This document shows, in pieces, positions 54,602 through 62,990 of a stretch of DNA of 64,000 nt. This DNA is from UBA1181 sp045601045 (GTDB lineage Bacteria > Bacteroidota > Bacteroidia > Bacteroidales > Paludibacteraceae). The stretch is from positions 49,995-113,994 of the forward strand of contig JAZRZA010000045.1 in NCBI GenBank assembly GCA_045601045.1, written 5' to 3'. A program made the position numbers and the translations under genes. How positions within the stretch are numbered: position 1 is the first letter of the stretch; each line of letters starts with the position of its first letter. The notes beneath the pieces are model-generated. The model was not told the origin of the DNA. It ran no database searches and saw only the letters and a list, made by a program, of their open reading frames with translations.

Positions 54602-55423
54602 ATGGAGAGTATCAACCATACGAATTCTATTGTTTCAACCCCTGCTGCCGTCCAGTTTGATGGACCAGATGGATTGTTGAATCAGATAGACTCAAAGTTA
54701 TCGGCTCTTGATCCTATCACTTTGGAGGAGATGAGTGGCATACGATTGATGAATCGTATTGACACTAAATTCTTAGTCAATGTGGAGAAGCTTCCTGCTC
54801 TATTGGAGATGGCGAAGGCGGATTATTATGTTCAACAGATCGGTGATTTGAGAAAGGCTTTTTACCGCACCCTCTATTATGATACGCCTGCAGCTACGAT
54901 GTATGTGGTTCATCAGGCGGGAAAATTAAATAGACAAAAGATCCGTGTGCGCGAATATGTGGAGTCCAATTTGATGTTCTTGGAGGTGAAAACTAAGAAC
55001 AACAAGGGTAGAACTTCTAAAAAACGTATTACCATCACGGATGAGAATGTCTTACAAAATCAGGAGGCGGTGGCTTTTTTGGATGAGAAGTCGAAGTTCA
55101 AGATGAATGAGATCGATTTCCGATTGCGAAATAATTTCTATCGTATTACCTTAGTTAATAAGGAAAAATCGGAGCGATTGACCATCGATTTCAAAATTAA
55201 TTTTGAAAATTGTGTGACTGGAATAAAAAATACCATCCCGAAGCTCTGCATTGTGGAGGTGAAGCAAGATGGTAATGCCCATTCCCACTTCAAGGATTAT
55301 TTGAATTCATTCCGTTTGAAGAAACGCAGTATCAGTAAGTATTGTTTGGGAATGATTCTGACGGATCCTGATTTGAAATACAATCGTTTTAAAGAGAAAT
55401 TACGCTACATCGACAAACTCTGA
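54602..55423 (+). CDS. VTC domain polyphosphate polymerase-like protein
   Basis: 273 residues. The VTC tunnel domain is seen across most of the protein: GIRLMNRIDTKFLVNVEKL (start of the TTM fold), YYDTPAATMYVVHQAGKLNRQKIRVREY (the Lys/Arg-rich phosphate-binding strands), LMFLEVKTKNNKGRTSKKRI, LTIDFKINFEN and CIVEVKQDGNAHS with an acidic metal-binding Glu. In yeast Vtc4 this fold makes polyphosphate from ATP. Bacterial VTC proteins are usually next to a DUF4956 membrane protein, as here. Polymer and acceptor in bacteria remain largely untested. Confidence 0.9.
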   Translation: MESINHTNSIVSTPAAVQFDGPDGLLNQIDSKLSALDPITLEEMSGIRLMNRIDTKFLVNVEKLPALLEMAKADYYVQQIGDLRKAFYRTLYYDTPAATMYVVHQAGKLNRQKIRVREYVESNLMFLEVKTKNNKGRTSKKRITITDENVLQNQEAVAFLDEKSKFKMNEIDFRLRNNFYRITLVNKEKSERLTIDFKINFENCVTGIKNTIPKLCIVEVKQDGNAHSHFKDYLNSFRLKKRSISKYCLGMILTDPDLKYNRFKEKLRYIDKL

Positions 55424-55482
55424 TAAGAAGCGGGTTGGCGTTGGGTTTTATTGTGAAATAATAATTTATAAAATAAATATTT

Positions 55483-56163
55483 ATGGCACTTTTAGCAAAT
55501 ATTAGTGATTATGGAATTTTCGGAATTCCATTTGTGAATATGGAGGGCTGGTGCGAACTTTTGGTCCGTTTCGGATTGAATGTTTTAGTCACTTCATTAA
55601 TTATCGTATGGTTGTATTATGGAAAGTCCAAGAGACGTGATTATGTTTTCACTTTCACATTGATCAGTACAACTGTATTTCTTTTGATCTTCCTTTTGGG
55701 AAGCGAAAAGTTACAGATCGGTTTGGCGTTGGGTCTATTCGCCATCTTTGGTATTATCCGTTATAGGACGGATACTGTGCCTATCCGTGAGATGACCTAT
55801 TTGTTCCTTATCATTGGACTTTCGGTTATCAATGCCTTGGCGGTCAGTGTAAGTTACATCGAGCTTTTCACCACCAATTTCTTCTTTGTCTTCATGACAT
55901 GGCTAATGGAGCAGACACGTATCGTTTCCAAGAGCGCATGCAAGTTGATCAAGTATGAGAAGATCAATCTCATCACCCCTGAGAAATATGATGAGATGGT
56001 GGAAGATATCAAGCAGCGCACTGGTTTGAATGTTACTAAGTGTGAGGTAGGTTATATCGATTTCTTGAAGGATACAGCCTTGATCAAGGTATATTACGAA
56101 TCTTCCAACAAGGAGATCAATACGGTTGATCAAATCACAAGGGCAAAGGATTTTAATGGATAA
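55483..56163 (+). CDS. DUF4956 membrane protein
   Basis: 226 residues with about four transmembrane helices in the first 150 (FGLNVLVTSLIIVWLYYG, VFTFTLISTTVFLLIFLLG, LQIGLALGLFAIFGIIRYRT, EMTYLFLIIGLSVINALAV). The IIRYRT/D turn between helices is conserved in the family. The C-terminal 75 residues form a cytosolic alpha/beta domain (LITPEKYDEMVEDIKQRTG, VGYIDFLKDTALIKVYY). Found beside VTC-domain genes; function unknown but likely the membrane channel or anchor of that system. Its stop overlaps the next gene by 8 bases. Confidence 0.88.
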   Translation: MALLANISDYGIFGIPFVNMEGWCELLVRFGLNVLVTSLIIVWLYYGKSKRRDYVFTFTLISTTVFLLIFLLGSEKLQIGLALGLFAIFGIIRYRTDTVPIREMTYLFLIIGLSVINALAVSVSYIELFTTNFFFVFMTWLMEQTRIVSKSACKLIKYEKINLITPEKYDEMVEDIKQRTGLNVTKCEVGYIDFLKDTALIKVYYESSNKEINTVDQITRAKDFNG

Positions 56164-56860
56164 TTCTGTTTTGAAAAAGTTTGTTTTTCATAAAATAGTC
56201 TTGTTTGTCGCTTCTTTCTTATGCGCGTTTAGCGCATGGGCGGGGGGAGACAGACAAGACTTCACATCTTCTTTGGACTTTACGGTTTCAAAGAGATTCT
56301 TTAAACGCTTGGATTTGGGACTTACCGAGTCTCTCTCGTTAAAGAACAATTCCACATCCATTGATAAGATCTCCACTAAGGCGGATATCTCTTACAATGT
56401 GGTGAAAGGAGTTTTCAAAGTCGGTGTGGACTACAGCATCGCGGGTAAGGCGAACAAGGCTGAGGATTTGTATCTCAACCACCGCTTCTCCGGTTATGCC
56501 CGACTGAAGAAGGATGTCTCACGCTTCACTTTTGGATTGAAGACGAAGTACCAAGTTACGTATCGTCCCGAGAAGGAGCCTGCCAAGGAATTTAAACACT
56601 ATTGGAGAAATAAGGCATATTTCACCGCCAAGTTGCCCAAGGTGGCACTCTATCCGCTTGCTTCTGCGGAGTGTTTTTTGCGTACCAACAATTACAAGGG
56701 CAATAATACCATCGAGAAGATGCGGTACGAGGCTGGTTTGAAATATGAGTTTAATAAACATAATGCTTTACAGGCGAAGTTCAGATACGATGATGCCATG
56801 CATGTAGTGGATCCGTTGGATCGATTCGGCGTTGTTGTCTCTTATATGTTAAGTTTGTAA
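56156..56860 (+). CDS. DUF2490 outer-membrane barrel protein
   Basis: 234 residues from ATG 56156. Signal peptide MDNSVLKKFVFHKIVLFVASF ending at AWA. The mature protein is alternating-strand beta (TVSKRFFKRLDLGLTESL, STKADISYNVVKGVFKVGVDYSIAG, YEAGLKYEFNKHNALQAKFRYDD) and ends with an aromatic/hydrophobic strand (VVVSYMLSL), as in outer-membrane barrels; the family is DUF2490. Coupled translationally to DUF4956, so it likely belongs to the same system at the outer membrane. Confidence 0.85.
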   Translation: MDNSVLKKFVFHKIVLFVASFLCAFSAWAGGDRQDFTSSLDFTVSKRFFKRLDLGLTESLSLKNNSTSIDKISTKADISYNVVKGVFKVGVDYSIAGKANKAEDLYLNHRFSGYARLKKDVSRFTFGLKTKYQVTYRPEKEPAKEFKHYWRNKAYFTAKLPKVALYPLASAECFLRTNNYKGNNTIEKMRYEAGLKYEFNKHNALQAKFRYDDAMHVVDPLDRFGVVVSYMLSL

Positions 56861-56872
56861 AAAAGATTGATT

Positions 56873-58726
56873 ATGGTTGAAAACGATAGGGATGTTCCCG
56901 TCAGTAGACGGAGACTGTTGAAGATCGGTCTTTGGTTCTCGCTCTTTAACGCGCTCTTTGTCTTGCTGATTTCCGTGAAGTATCATGTGCTTATTCCTAT
57001 TTCGATTTGGAGTGAGCACCCTTTTTATATATGTGCCTATATTCTGACACATTTCTTATTCATAACCTTTCTGCCTCTTTTCTTCTGCTATCTGCCGGTA
57101 ACGATATTAGCCCGCAGCAAAAGAGCCAATATGATCTGTTCGGCGGTGGTCTCCACCATCTGCCTTCTGTTGCTCACGATAGATGCCTATGTCTTCTCGC
57201 TTTATCGTTTCCATCTCAATTATTATGTGATTGAGCAGGTATTCGCGCCGGGAGCCACACAGGTCTTTGAGTTTACCTTCGCACAGTATATTTTGGTGTT
57301 CGGTGTCTTAGCGCTGCTCATGGCGTTGGAGATTGGTCTCTTTAAGTTGGCTGATAAGATAGTCGATAAGATTCCTGATTGGGTGATCTTCGGTTTCGCT
57401 TTCGGATTCACCTTCTTGCTTGTGGTGGTGCAGTTCCGTCATATTGTCGCCTTTGCGAAGAATGAGCGGCAGTTGGTGCTGTTGGACCGCTATTTTCCGG
57501 CTTGCCTCTCCTTCAATGCCAATCCGTTCCTCTCTGCCATCGGTGTTTCGAAGGTGCAGGAGACGAAAGTGCCTATCTATTATCAAGGAAAGGAGTACAA
57601 CTATCCCAAGGCGCCGTTGCGGAATGTTCCGACCGGAAAGAATGTGGTGGTGATCGCTTTGGATTCGTGGCGGGCTACGACCATGGATTCCCTCTGTTCT
57701 CCCAATATGTATGAATTCTCGAAGAGAGCATCCGTTTTCAACAAACATTATAGCGGCAGCAATGGTACGCGCACCGGCGTCTATTCCATGTTCTATGGAT
57801 TGCCTGGCGTCTATTGGCGGGACTTCTGCAAACAGTCTATTTCGCCTGTGTTCATGAACACCTTAAAGGAGAATGGGTATACGGTGAAGCTCTTGCCGAG
57901 TGCCTCCATGCAGAACCCTCCTTTGGACAAGTGTGTCTTTGCGTTGACGCCAGATCAGTGCGGCTCAGCACCGGGATTAAACGCTTGGCAACGGGATGTT
58001 AATGTGGCCGAGTCGTTCATATCGTTTATCAAGGCTAGGGGAGCGGACGACGCGCCCTTCTTCTCATTCCTCTTTTTCGACTCTTTACATAGCATGATCA
58101 AGCCAGAGGATTATAAAGGCCCCTTCCAACCTTCGTGGGATTGCGCCCATTATGAGCGTTTAGGAAAGAATGTGGATCCAACAGAGTTCCTGAACCTCTA
58201 TAAAAACATGGTTTATTATCTGGATGGGTTGGTGAAGCGTGTCTTGGATGAGTTGGAGGCCCAAGGATTGTTGGAGAACACGGTTGTGGTCTTGACGGGC
58301 GACCATTCTCAGGAGTTCGATGATTGCCAGCGTGGTTTCTGGGGACATAATGGTAACTATTCCGCCTCTCAGATGCAGGTCCCAATGGTCTATTTCAATG
58401 GCAAGGATAGCGTGCGGAGCGATCGTTGGACGGCTCACTACGATCTTGTCCCTACTTTGATGGCGGATGTGTTCGGTACCCAAAATGATCCAGCCGATTA
58501 TGCCATTGGCACATCGCTTTTCGATACAACTAACGTGCGTGATTTCTTGCTGGTGGACAGTTATATCGGCATAGGTATGATTGATTCTTCTGGTAATATC
58601 ACCAATGTTTATTACGATGGCGATTATGCCCTGACGGATTCCAATTTGAGGGATCGTTTCAAGGCTCCGTTCGACCGAAGATTGTTTGAGAGAGCCGAAG
58701 AGCAAATTTTACAATTTTACAAGTGA
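56873..58726 (+). CDS. YejM/PbgA-like inner-membrane phosphotransferase-fold protein
   Basis: 617 residues from ATG 56873. Five transmembrane helices in the first 200 residues (DUF3413-like), then a periplasmic sulfatase/LTA synthase domain (about 255-600). Active-site elements of the alkaline phosphatase superfamily: VVVIALDSWRATTMDS (Asp metal ligand), SNGTRTGVYSMFYGLPG (Thr nucleophile position), FDSLHSMIKPEDY, and LTGDHSQEFDD (Asp-His metal ligands) with GHNGNYSASQMQVP. YejM/PbgA controls LPS levels in enterics and has lost activity there; here the nucleophile and metal ligands appear retained, so transfer or hydrolysis of phosphoglycerol/phosphoethanolamine is possible. Confidence 0.88.
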   Translation: MVENDRDVPVSRRRLLKIGLWFSLFNALFVLLISVKYHVLIPISIWSEHPFYICAYILTHFLFITFLPLFFCYLPVTILARSKRANMICSAVVSTICLLLLTIDAYVFSLYRFHLNYYVIEQVFAPGATQVFEFTFAQYILVFGVLALLMALEIGLFKLADKIVDKIPDWVIFGFAFGFTFLLVVVQFRHIVAFAKNERQLVLLDRYFPACLSFNANPFLSAIGVSKVQETKVPIYYQGKEYNYPKAPLRNVPTGKNVVVIALDSWRATTMDSLCSPNMYEFSKRASVFNKHYSGSNGTRTGVYSMFYGLPGVYWRDFCKQSISPVFMNTLKENGYTVKLLPSASMQNPPLDKCVFALTPDQCGSAPGLNAWQRDVNVAESFISFIKARGADDAPFFSFLFFDSLHSMIKPEDYKGPFQPSWDCAHYERLGKNVDPTEFLNLYKNMVYYLDGLVKRVLDELEAQGLLENTVVVLTGDHSQEFDDCQRGFWGHNGNYSASQMQVPMVYFNGKDSVRSDRWTAHYDLVPTLMADVFGTQNDPADYAIGTSLFDTTNVRDFLLVDSYIGIGMIDSSGNITNVYYDGDYALTDSNLRDRFKAPFDRRLFERAEEQILQFYK

Positions 58727-58831
58727 TTTTCTTTCTTTTTCTTAGGTTGTAAGTTTGTTTTTCTGCGAAGAAATTGTTTCTTTTGTAGTCGCAAAAAGCG
58801 TATTATATTTTTTAATAATAATTAACTGATT

Positions 58832-59533
58832 ATGATTTACACTCACGAAGTGCAACAGATGTGTTCTGTTGCTAAGGGTCCTAATCACGGACCAGCTCCA
58901 ATTCCTGAGGAAGGAAAGTGGATTCAAGCAAAGGAAATCAAGGATATTTCAGGTTTGACTCACGGTGTGGGATGGTGTGCTCCTCAACAAGGTGCATGTA
59001 AGTTGACTTTGAACGTTAAGAAGGGTGTCATCGAGGAGTGCTTGGTTGAGACCATCGGATGTTCTGGTATGACTCACTCTGCCGCTATGGCTTCTGAGAT
59101 CCTTCCTGGTAAGACTTTGTTGGAGGCATTGAACACTGACTTGGTGTGTGATGCTATCAATACCGCAATGCGCGAGTTGTTCTTGCAAATCGTTTACGGA
59201 CGTACTCAGTCTGCTTTCTCTGAGGGCGGTTTGGCAGTAGGTGCTGGTTTGGAAGACCTTGGTAAGGGCTTGATCGGTCAAATGGGTACTTTGTACGGAA
59301 CAAAGGCTAAGGGTACTCGTTACTTGCAATTGACTGAGGGCTACATCACTAAGATGTTCTTGGATAAGGACGATCAAGTATGTGGTTACGAGTTCGTTCA
59401 CATGGGTAAGTTCATGGATGCTGTTAAGAAGGGTGTTCCCGCTGACGAGGCATTGAAGAGCGTTACTGGTACTTATGGCCGTACTAAGAAAGAGGACGGT
59501 GCAGTTAAATCTATTGACCCACGTAAAGAATAA
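58832..59533 (+). CDS. NifU/IscU-like Fe-S scaffold family protein
   Basis: 233 residues. The first 120 residues align with the IscU/NifU N-terminal fold: GWCAPQQGACKLTL (Cys 49, Cys 56), VIEECLVETIGCSGMTHSA (Cys 70, Cys 77), GKTLLEALNTDLVCDAIN (Cys 106). The order and spacing fit IscU ligands plus extra Cys, but the N-terminal 45 residues and the last 110 (GLEDLGKGLIGQMGTL, YITKMFLDKDDQVCGYEFV) are peculiar to this family. It could bind an Fe-S cluster, but a role in general cluster assembly is unproven. It is followed 12 bases later by a GGGtGRT protein, a fixed pair in many anaerobes as far as I know. Codons indicate very high expression. Confidence 0.85.
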   Translation: MIYTHEVQQMCSVAKGPNHGPAPIPEEGKWIQAKEIKDISGLTHGVGWCAPQQGACKLTLNVKKGVIEECLVETIGCSGMTHSAAMASEILPGKTLLEALNTDLVCDAINTAMRELFLQIVYGRTQSAFSEGGLAVGAGLEDLGKGLIGQMGTLYGTKAKGTRYLQLTEGYITKMFLDKDDQVCGYEFVHMGKFMDAVKKGVPADEALKSVTGTYGRTKKEDGAVKSIDPRKE

Positions 59534-59545
59534 GGAGAACAGAAT

Positions 59546-60565
59546 ATGATTAGAGAAGTTAAGTTTGAATCACAAGACCGTCGTATCGCGCAAATCAACG
59601 CTGCGCTTAAGAAGCACGGTATCAATTCAATTGAAGAGGCAAACCAAATCTGTGAGAAGGCTGGTTTGGATCCATACAAGACATGTGAGGAGACTCAAAT
59701 GATCTGCTTCGAGAATGCAAAGTGGGCTTACGTTGTAGGTACTGCAATCGCATTGAAGGAGAAGGCTAAGAATGCAGTAGAGGCATCTCAATACATTGGT
59801 GAGGGTCTTCAATCTTTCTGTATTCCTGGTTCAGTAGCTGACGATCGTAAGGTAGGTATCGGTCACGGTGAGTTGGCAGCTCGTTTGCTCTCTCCTGAGA
59901 CCAAGTGTTTCGCTTTCTTGGCAGGTCACGAGTCATTCGCCGCTGCTGAGGGTGCTATCAAGATCGCTAAGATGGCTAACAAGTCAAGACCAGCAAACAA
60001 GCCTTTGCGTTGTATCTTGAACGGTTTGGGTAAGGATGCTGCGCAAATCATCTCCCGTATCAACGGATTTACTTACGTACAAACTAAGTTCGACTACTTC
60101 ACTGGAAAGTTGAAGGTGGTTAAGAAGATCGCTTACTCTGATGGAGAGCGCGCTACTGTTAACTGCTACGGTGCGGACGATGTTCGTGAGGGTGTGGCTA
60201 TTTTGTGGAAAGAGGATGTTGATGTGTCAATCACTGGTAACTCAACTAACCCAACTCGTTTCCAACACCCAGTTGCTGGTACTTACAAGAAGGAGAGAAT
60301 CTTGAAGGGTAAGAAGTATTTCTCAGTTGCATCAGGTGGTGGAACAGGTCGTACTTTGCACCCAGATAACATGGCCGCAGGTCCTGCTTCTTACGGTATG
60401 ACCGATACTTTGGGCCGTATGCACTCTGACGCTCAATTCGCTGGTTCTTCTTCAGTTCCTGCTCACGTTGAGATGATGGGATTCCTCGGAATCGGTAACA
60501 ACCCAATGGTAGGTTGTACTGTTGCTTGCGCCGTAGAGGTTGACTTGGCTTTGAACAAGAAATAA
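59546..60565 (+). CDS. GGGtGRT protein
   Basis: 339 residues. The family is named from its glycine motif, here SVASGGGTGRTLHPDN near 265-280. Other visible blocks are QTMICFENAKWAYVVGTAI-like (ICFENAKWAYVVG near 55), GIGHGELAARLLSPETKCF, LAGHESFAAAEGAIKIAKMAN and NPMVGCTVACAVEVDLAL at the C-terminus, with Cys in the last 15 residues. No signal peptide or transmembrane segment. Function unknown; it accompanies the NifU-like protein on the same message, and both use the favoured codons seen in pgi and glgP. Ends at a strong terminator. Confidence 0.88.
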   Translation: MIREVKFESQDRRIAQINAALKKHGINSIEEANQICEKAGLDPYKTCEETQMICFENAKWAYVVGTAIALKEKAKNAVEASQYIGEGLQSFCIPGSVADDRKVGIGHGELAARLLSPETKCFAFLAGHESFAAAEGAIKIAKMANKSRPANKPLRCILNGLGKDAAQIISRINGFTYVQTKFDYFTGKLKVVKKIAYSDGERATVNCYGADDVREGVAILWKEDVDVSITGNSTNPTRFQHPVAGTYKKERILKGKKYFSVASGGGTGRTLHPDNMAAGPASYGMTDTLGRMHSDAQFAGSSSVPAHVEMMGFLGIGNNPMVGCTVACAVEVDLALNKK

Positions 60566-60586
60566 TCTAGATAGGTTATAAAGCTG

Positions 60587-60622
60587 AACTCCCGCAATCC
60601 TTAGGGTTGCGGGAGTTTTTTA
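60587..60622 (+). terminator. Terminator of the NifU-like/GGGtGRT operon
   Basis: 14-bp stem (60587-60600 with 60604-60617, one G-U), TTA loop, T run. Confidence 0.95.
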
Positions 60623-60754
60623 TTGTGTTTCAAAGTTGTGTGATAGAAAGAATTTTTGTAGTTTTGCGCTCGTTAAAACAATAGGGTGAATCTTTGTTGC
60701 TATTGTTTCCTCTTTTGTAGTGTGTTATTTAATTATTTACTAAAAGTTTTTTTT

Positions 60755-61420
60755 ATGAAGAAATGTTTTTTGATGATGATCTTGCCATTGGTGGCATTGG
60801 TCTCGATGGTCTCTTGTAAAGGTGAGGACTTGGAATCCAGAACAAATGGTTATGAGTATGTGGATTTGGGTTTGCCAAGTGGATTGTTGTGGGCGACTAT
60901 GAATGTCGGAGCTAGAGAGGTAGAGGAGAGTGGCGCACTTGTTGCTTGGGGAGAATCCAAACCTAAGTCCATTTACTCAGCTAGTACTTATAGCTATTTT
61001 TCTTCCGGCAAATATACTAAATATGTTGATGACAGTGACTATGGCGTTGTTGATAACAAATCTGAGTTGGATTTGTCTGATGATGTGGCAAGGAAGGCGA
61101 TGGGAGGATCATGGCGTATCCCAACTCAATCTGATTTTAATGAATTGTTGAATTATTGCACTTATGAGAAGTGCGAATATAACGGCGTTTATGGTATGAA
61201 GTTCATCGGCAAGGAGGGTAAGTTTATCTTCCTACCTGCTGCTGGTTATGGAGGAGAAGATGTCAATAGTTCCTTTGGTAAGGAAGGTAACTATTGGAGC
61301 CGTACCGCAAATGGTTCAATGGGTGCGTTTTCTTTCTTGTTTGGCAAAGAGGTGAGTCCCCAAATGAAGCACTATTATAGATATTACGGATTCTCTGTTC
61401 GTGGTGTTTGTGAGAGATAA
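60755..61420 (+). CDS. FISUMP-like lipoprotein
   Basis: 221 residues from ATG 60755 (an upstream extension to 60686 is only hydrophobic readthrough). Lipobox VSMVSC near Cys 21. The mature part opens with YEYVDLGLPSGLLWATMNVG, then GSWRIPTQSDFNELLNYC and FIFLPAAGYGGED, EGNYWSRTANG. These are hallmarks of the Fibrobacter succinogenes major paralogous (FISUMP) domain and relatives, which are C-type-lectin-like surface lipoproteins in Bacteroidota. Ligand unknown. Ends at a clear terminator. Confidence 0.85.
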   Translation: MKKCFLMMILPLVALVSMVSCKGEDLESRTNGYEYVDLGLPSGLLWATMNVGAREVEESGALVAWGESKPKSIYSASTYSYFSSGKYTKYVDDSDYGVVDNKSELDLSDDVARKAMGGSWRIPTQSDFNELLNYCTYEKCEYNGVYGMKFIGKEGKFIFLPAAGYGGEDVNSSFGKEGNYWSRTANGSMGAFSFLFGKEVSPQMKHYYRYYGFSVRGVCER

Positions 61421-61440
61421 GAGAAGTTCATTGAGCTATG

Positions 61441-61468
61441 AAAAGGCGGGATTTCCCGCCTTTTTTTT
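61441..61468 (+). terminator. Terminator after the FISUMP-like gene
   Basis: 10-bp stem AAAAGGCGGG/CCCGCCTTTT, ATTT loop, four further T. Confidence 0.94.
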
Positions 61469-61526
61469 ATTTTATTTGTATTTTTGAATTTCTGTAAGCA
61501 TCCAATACAAAACTTGCCTTTGCCCT

Positions 61527-61534
61527 TATCTTTG
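61527..61534 (+). promoter_or_regulatory. -7 element upstream of the broken gene
   Basis: TATCTTTG, 26 bases before ATG 61560. No -33 TTTG at consensus spacing. Confidence 0.5.
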
Positions 61535-61559
61535 TCGCGAACACAAAAATTTTGAAAAT

Positions 61560-61759
61560 ATGGCAAGCGAAAAGAAAATGTGCCAGATACGTGACATGTA
61601 TGAGGCAAACAATATGATGAGAACGGGAGTATAACAGGATTTCATTATATTGATAGTCATGGTATTAATGGAGGACATGAGAGCGTAGGAACTGTTTCAG
61701 AAATTCCTAGCGTTACAGGTTATACAAAATATTTTGGAGGTAATTTAAAAGATAAATGA
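61560..61759 (+). pseudogene. Frameshifted or truncated gene remnant
   Basis: Two incomplete frames share this stretch. From ATG 61560 a 24-codon frame runs to a stop at 61632 (MASEKKMCQIRDMYEANN and on). In a different frame, open from 61604 to TGA 61757-61759, a convincing coding text appears without any start codon: GKQYDENGSITGFHYIDSHG, then INGGHESVGTVSEIPSVTGY and TKYFGGNLKDK. Joining the frames by a one-base shift near 61600 would give about 66 residues, so this may be one small gene with a frameshift, or the two ends of a larger gene with its middle deleted. The stop overlaps the LRR gene start (ATGA). I do not recognise the family. Confidence 0.55.
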
Positions 61760-62943
61760 GATTAATAATTTTATACTTCTTACTGTTTATGTCCCATTAT
61801 GTTACAGCTGGATCAATTCGTTTCACTTATGATTCGAAGAAAGATTCTTTGACTATATATGGCGATGGTGTACTTGAACATGAGCATGTGAAAAACATCA
61901 TGCGGAAATATCCTTATACGAAGAAAGTGTATGTGGGGGGTAATATAAATGGAGTTGGTTATAAGGTGTTTAGCGATTGCAATAATGTGGAAACTATCAT
62001 ATTCTCGTCTTCCGTCAAGGGAAATGCCTTTTTACCAATTGACAATTGCAAGAAACTGTCAAAAGTGGTGCTTCCTGAAAATTATGAGTTTATTTCTTGC
62101 TTTGTTGCGAATTGTCCCAAATTGGAGTCTTTTGTTGTTCCCGATTCTGTTAAGGTGATTAAGGAACTGTCATCTAATTGTCCTTTTAAAAATCTACATA
62201 TAGGTAAGAGTGTGGTGGAAATTGTTGGAGATTATGGCGCCAATTCAGAACATCTCACTTCCATTTCAGTCACACCTGGCAATAAACTCTTCTTTTCTAA
62301 GGATGGAGTCTTGTATTCATATTCAGAAAATACGCAAAGATATTCGGCTAAGGATGCAGATAAGGGGAATGTCCCTGTCTTAGTGGTTTATCCACCCGAG
62401 AAAAAAGACACCACATTTTATTTTAACTACCCCCAAATAAGGAGTATTAATAATAAATATATAAAGGAAATATGTTTGGGAAAAGAATTTCGTCAATGGG
62501 GAGAATGTAATATGCCTTCTTTAAAACGTATTCTTGTGGATGAAGAAAATGACTTTTTTGTTGTGCAAGAAAACTTCCTTTTAGATAAAGGAAAGACGAA
62601 CGTAATCGCTTATGCTTCGGGAATTTCAGAGAGAAATTGTGAACTTCCACCGGGAGTGGAAGGTGTAGGAGCATATTCGTTCTATGCTTGTCAGTTTGAT
62701 ACGCTCGTATTCCCAAAATCAATCACAAGAATAGCTGAAAAAGCAGTCTGCAGTTGTGATAAGCTTCGATATATAGAGATGAATTGGCAAAACCCTCAAG
62801 ATGTGGTGTTGGACTCTAATCCTTTTTACGAAATAGAAACCGATAAAATAATAATGAAAGTTCCTGAGGGGACAAAGGAACTTTATGACGATTTGTTTAA
62901 CAGACGATTGGGGAATCGGTTTATGGTAATAGAGAGGAAATAA
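61756..62943 (+). CDS. BspA-like leucine-rich-repeat exported protein
   Basis: 395 residues. Signal peptide MRLIILYFLLFMSHYVTAG, then irregular LRR_5 (BspA) repeats with the pattern C-x-x-L-x-x-I/V-x-x-P-x-x-V: CNNVETIIFSSSV, CKKLSKVVLPENYEFIS, CPKLESFVVPDSVKVI, LTSISVTPGNKLFFSKDG, IRSINNKYIKEICLGKEF, CQFDTLVFPKSITRIAEKAV and CDKLRYIEMNWQNPQ. BspA-type proteins bind host or bacterial surfaces. It is AT-richer than its neighbours and follows the broken gene with a 4-base overlap. No T9SS C-terminal domain or lipobox is visible. Confidence 0.88.
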   Translation: MRLIILYFLLFMSHYVTAGSIRFTYDSKKDSLTIYGDGVLEHEHVKNIMRKYPYTKKVYVGGNINGVGYKVFSDCNNVETIIFSSSVKGNAFLPIDNCKKLSKVVLPENYEFISCFVANCPKLESFVVPDSVKVIKELSSNCPFKNLHIGKSVVEIVGDYGANSEHLTSISVTPGNKLFFSKDGVLYSYSENTQRYSAKDADKGNVPVLVVYPPEKKDTTFYFNYPQIRSINNKYIKEICLGKEFRQWGECNMPSLKRILVDEENDFFVVQENFLLDKGKTNVIAYASGISERNCELPPGVEGVGAYSFYACQFDTLVFPKSITRIAEKAVCSCDKLRYIEMNWQNPQDVVLDSNPFYEIETDKIIMKVPEGTKELYDDLFNRRLGNRFMVIERK

Positions 62944-62990
62944 GTGAGTAGAATTTGTTAGATGCTTTCTGAATTTCTAATTCTAACGAT

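Noticed and set aside
61598..61606. Programmed -1 frameshift joining the two frames of the broken gene
   Set aside because: No slippery X-XXY-YYZ heptamer and no downstream pseudoknot are visible, so a mutation or sequence error is more likely.
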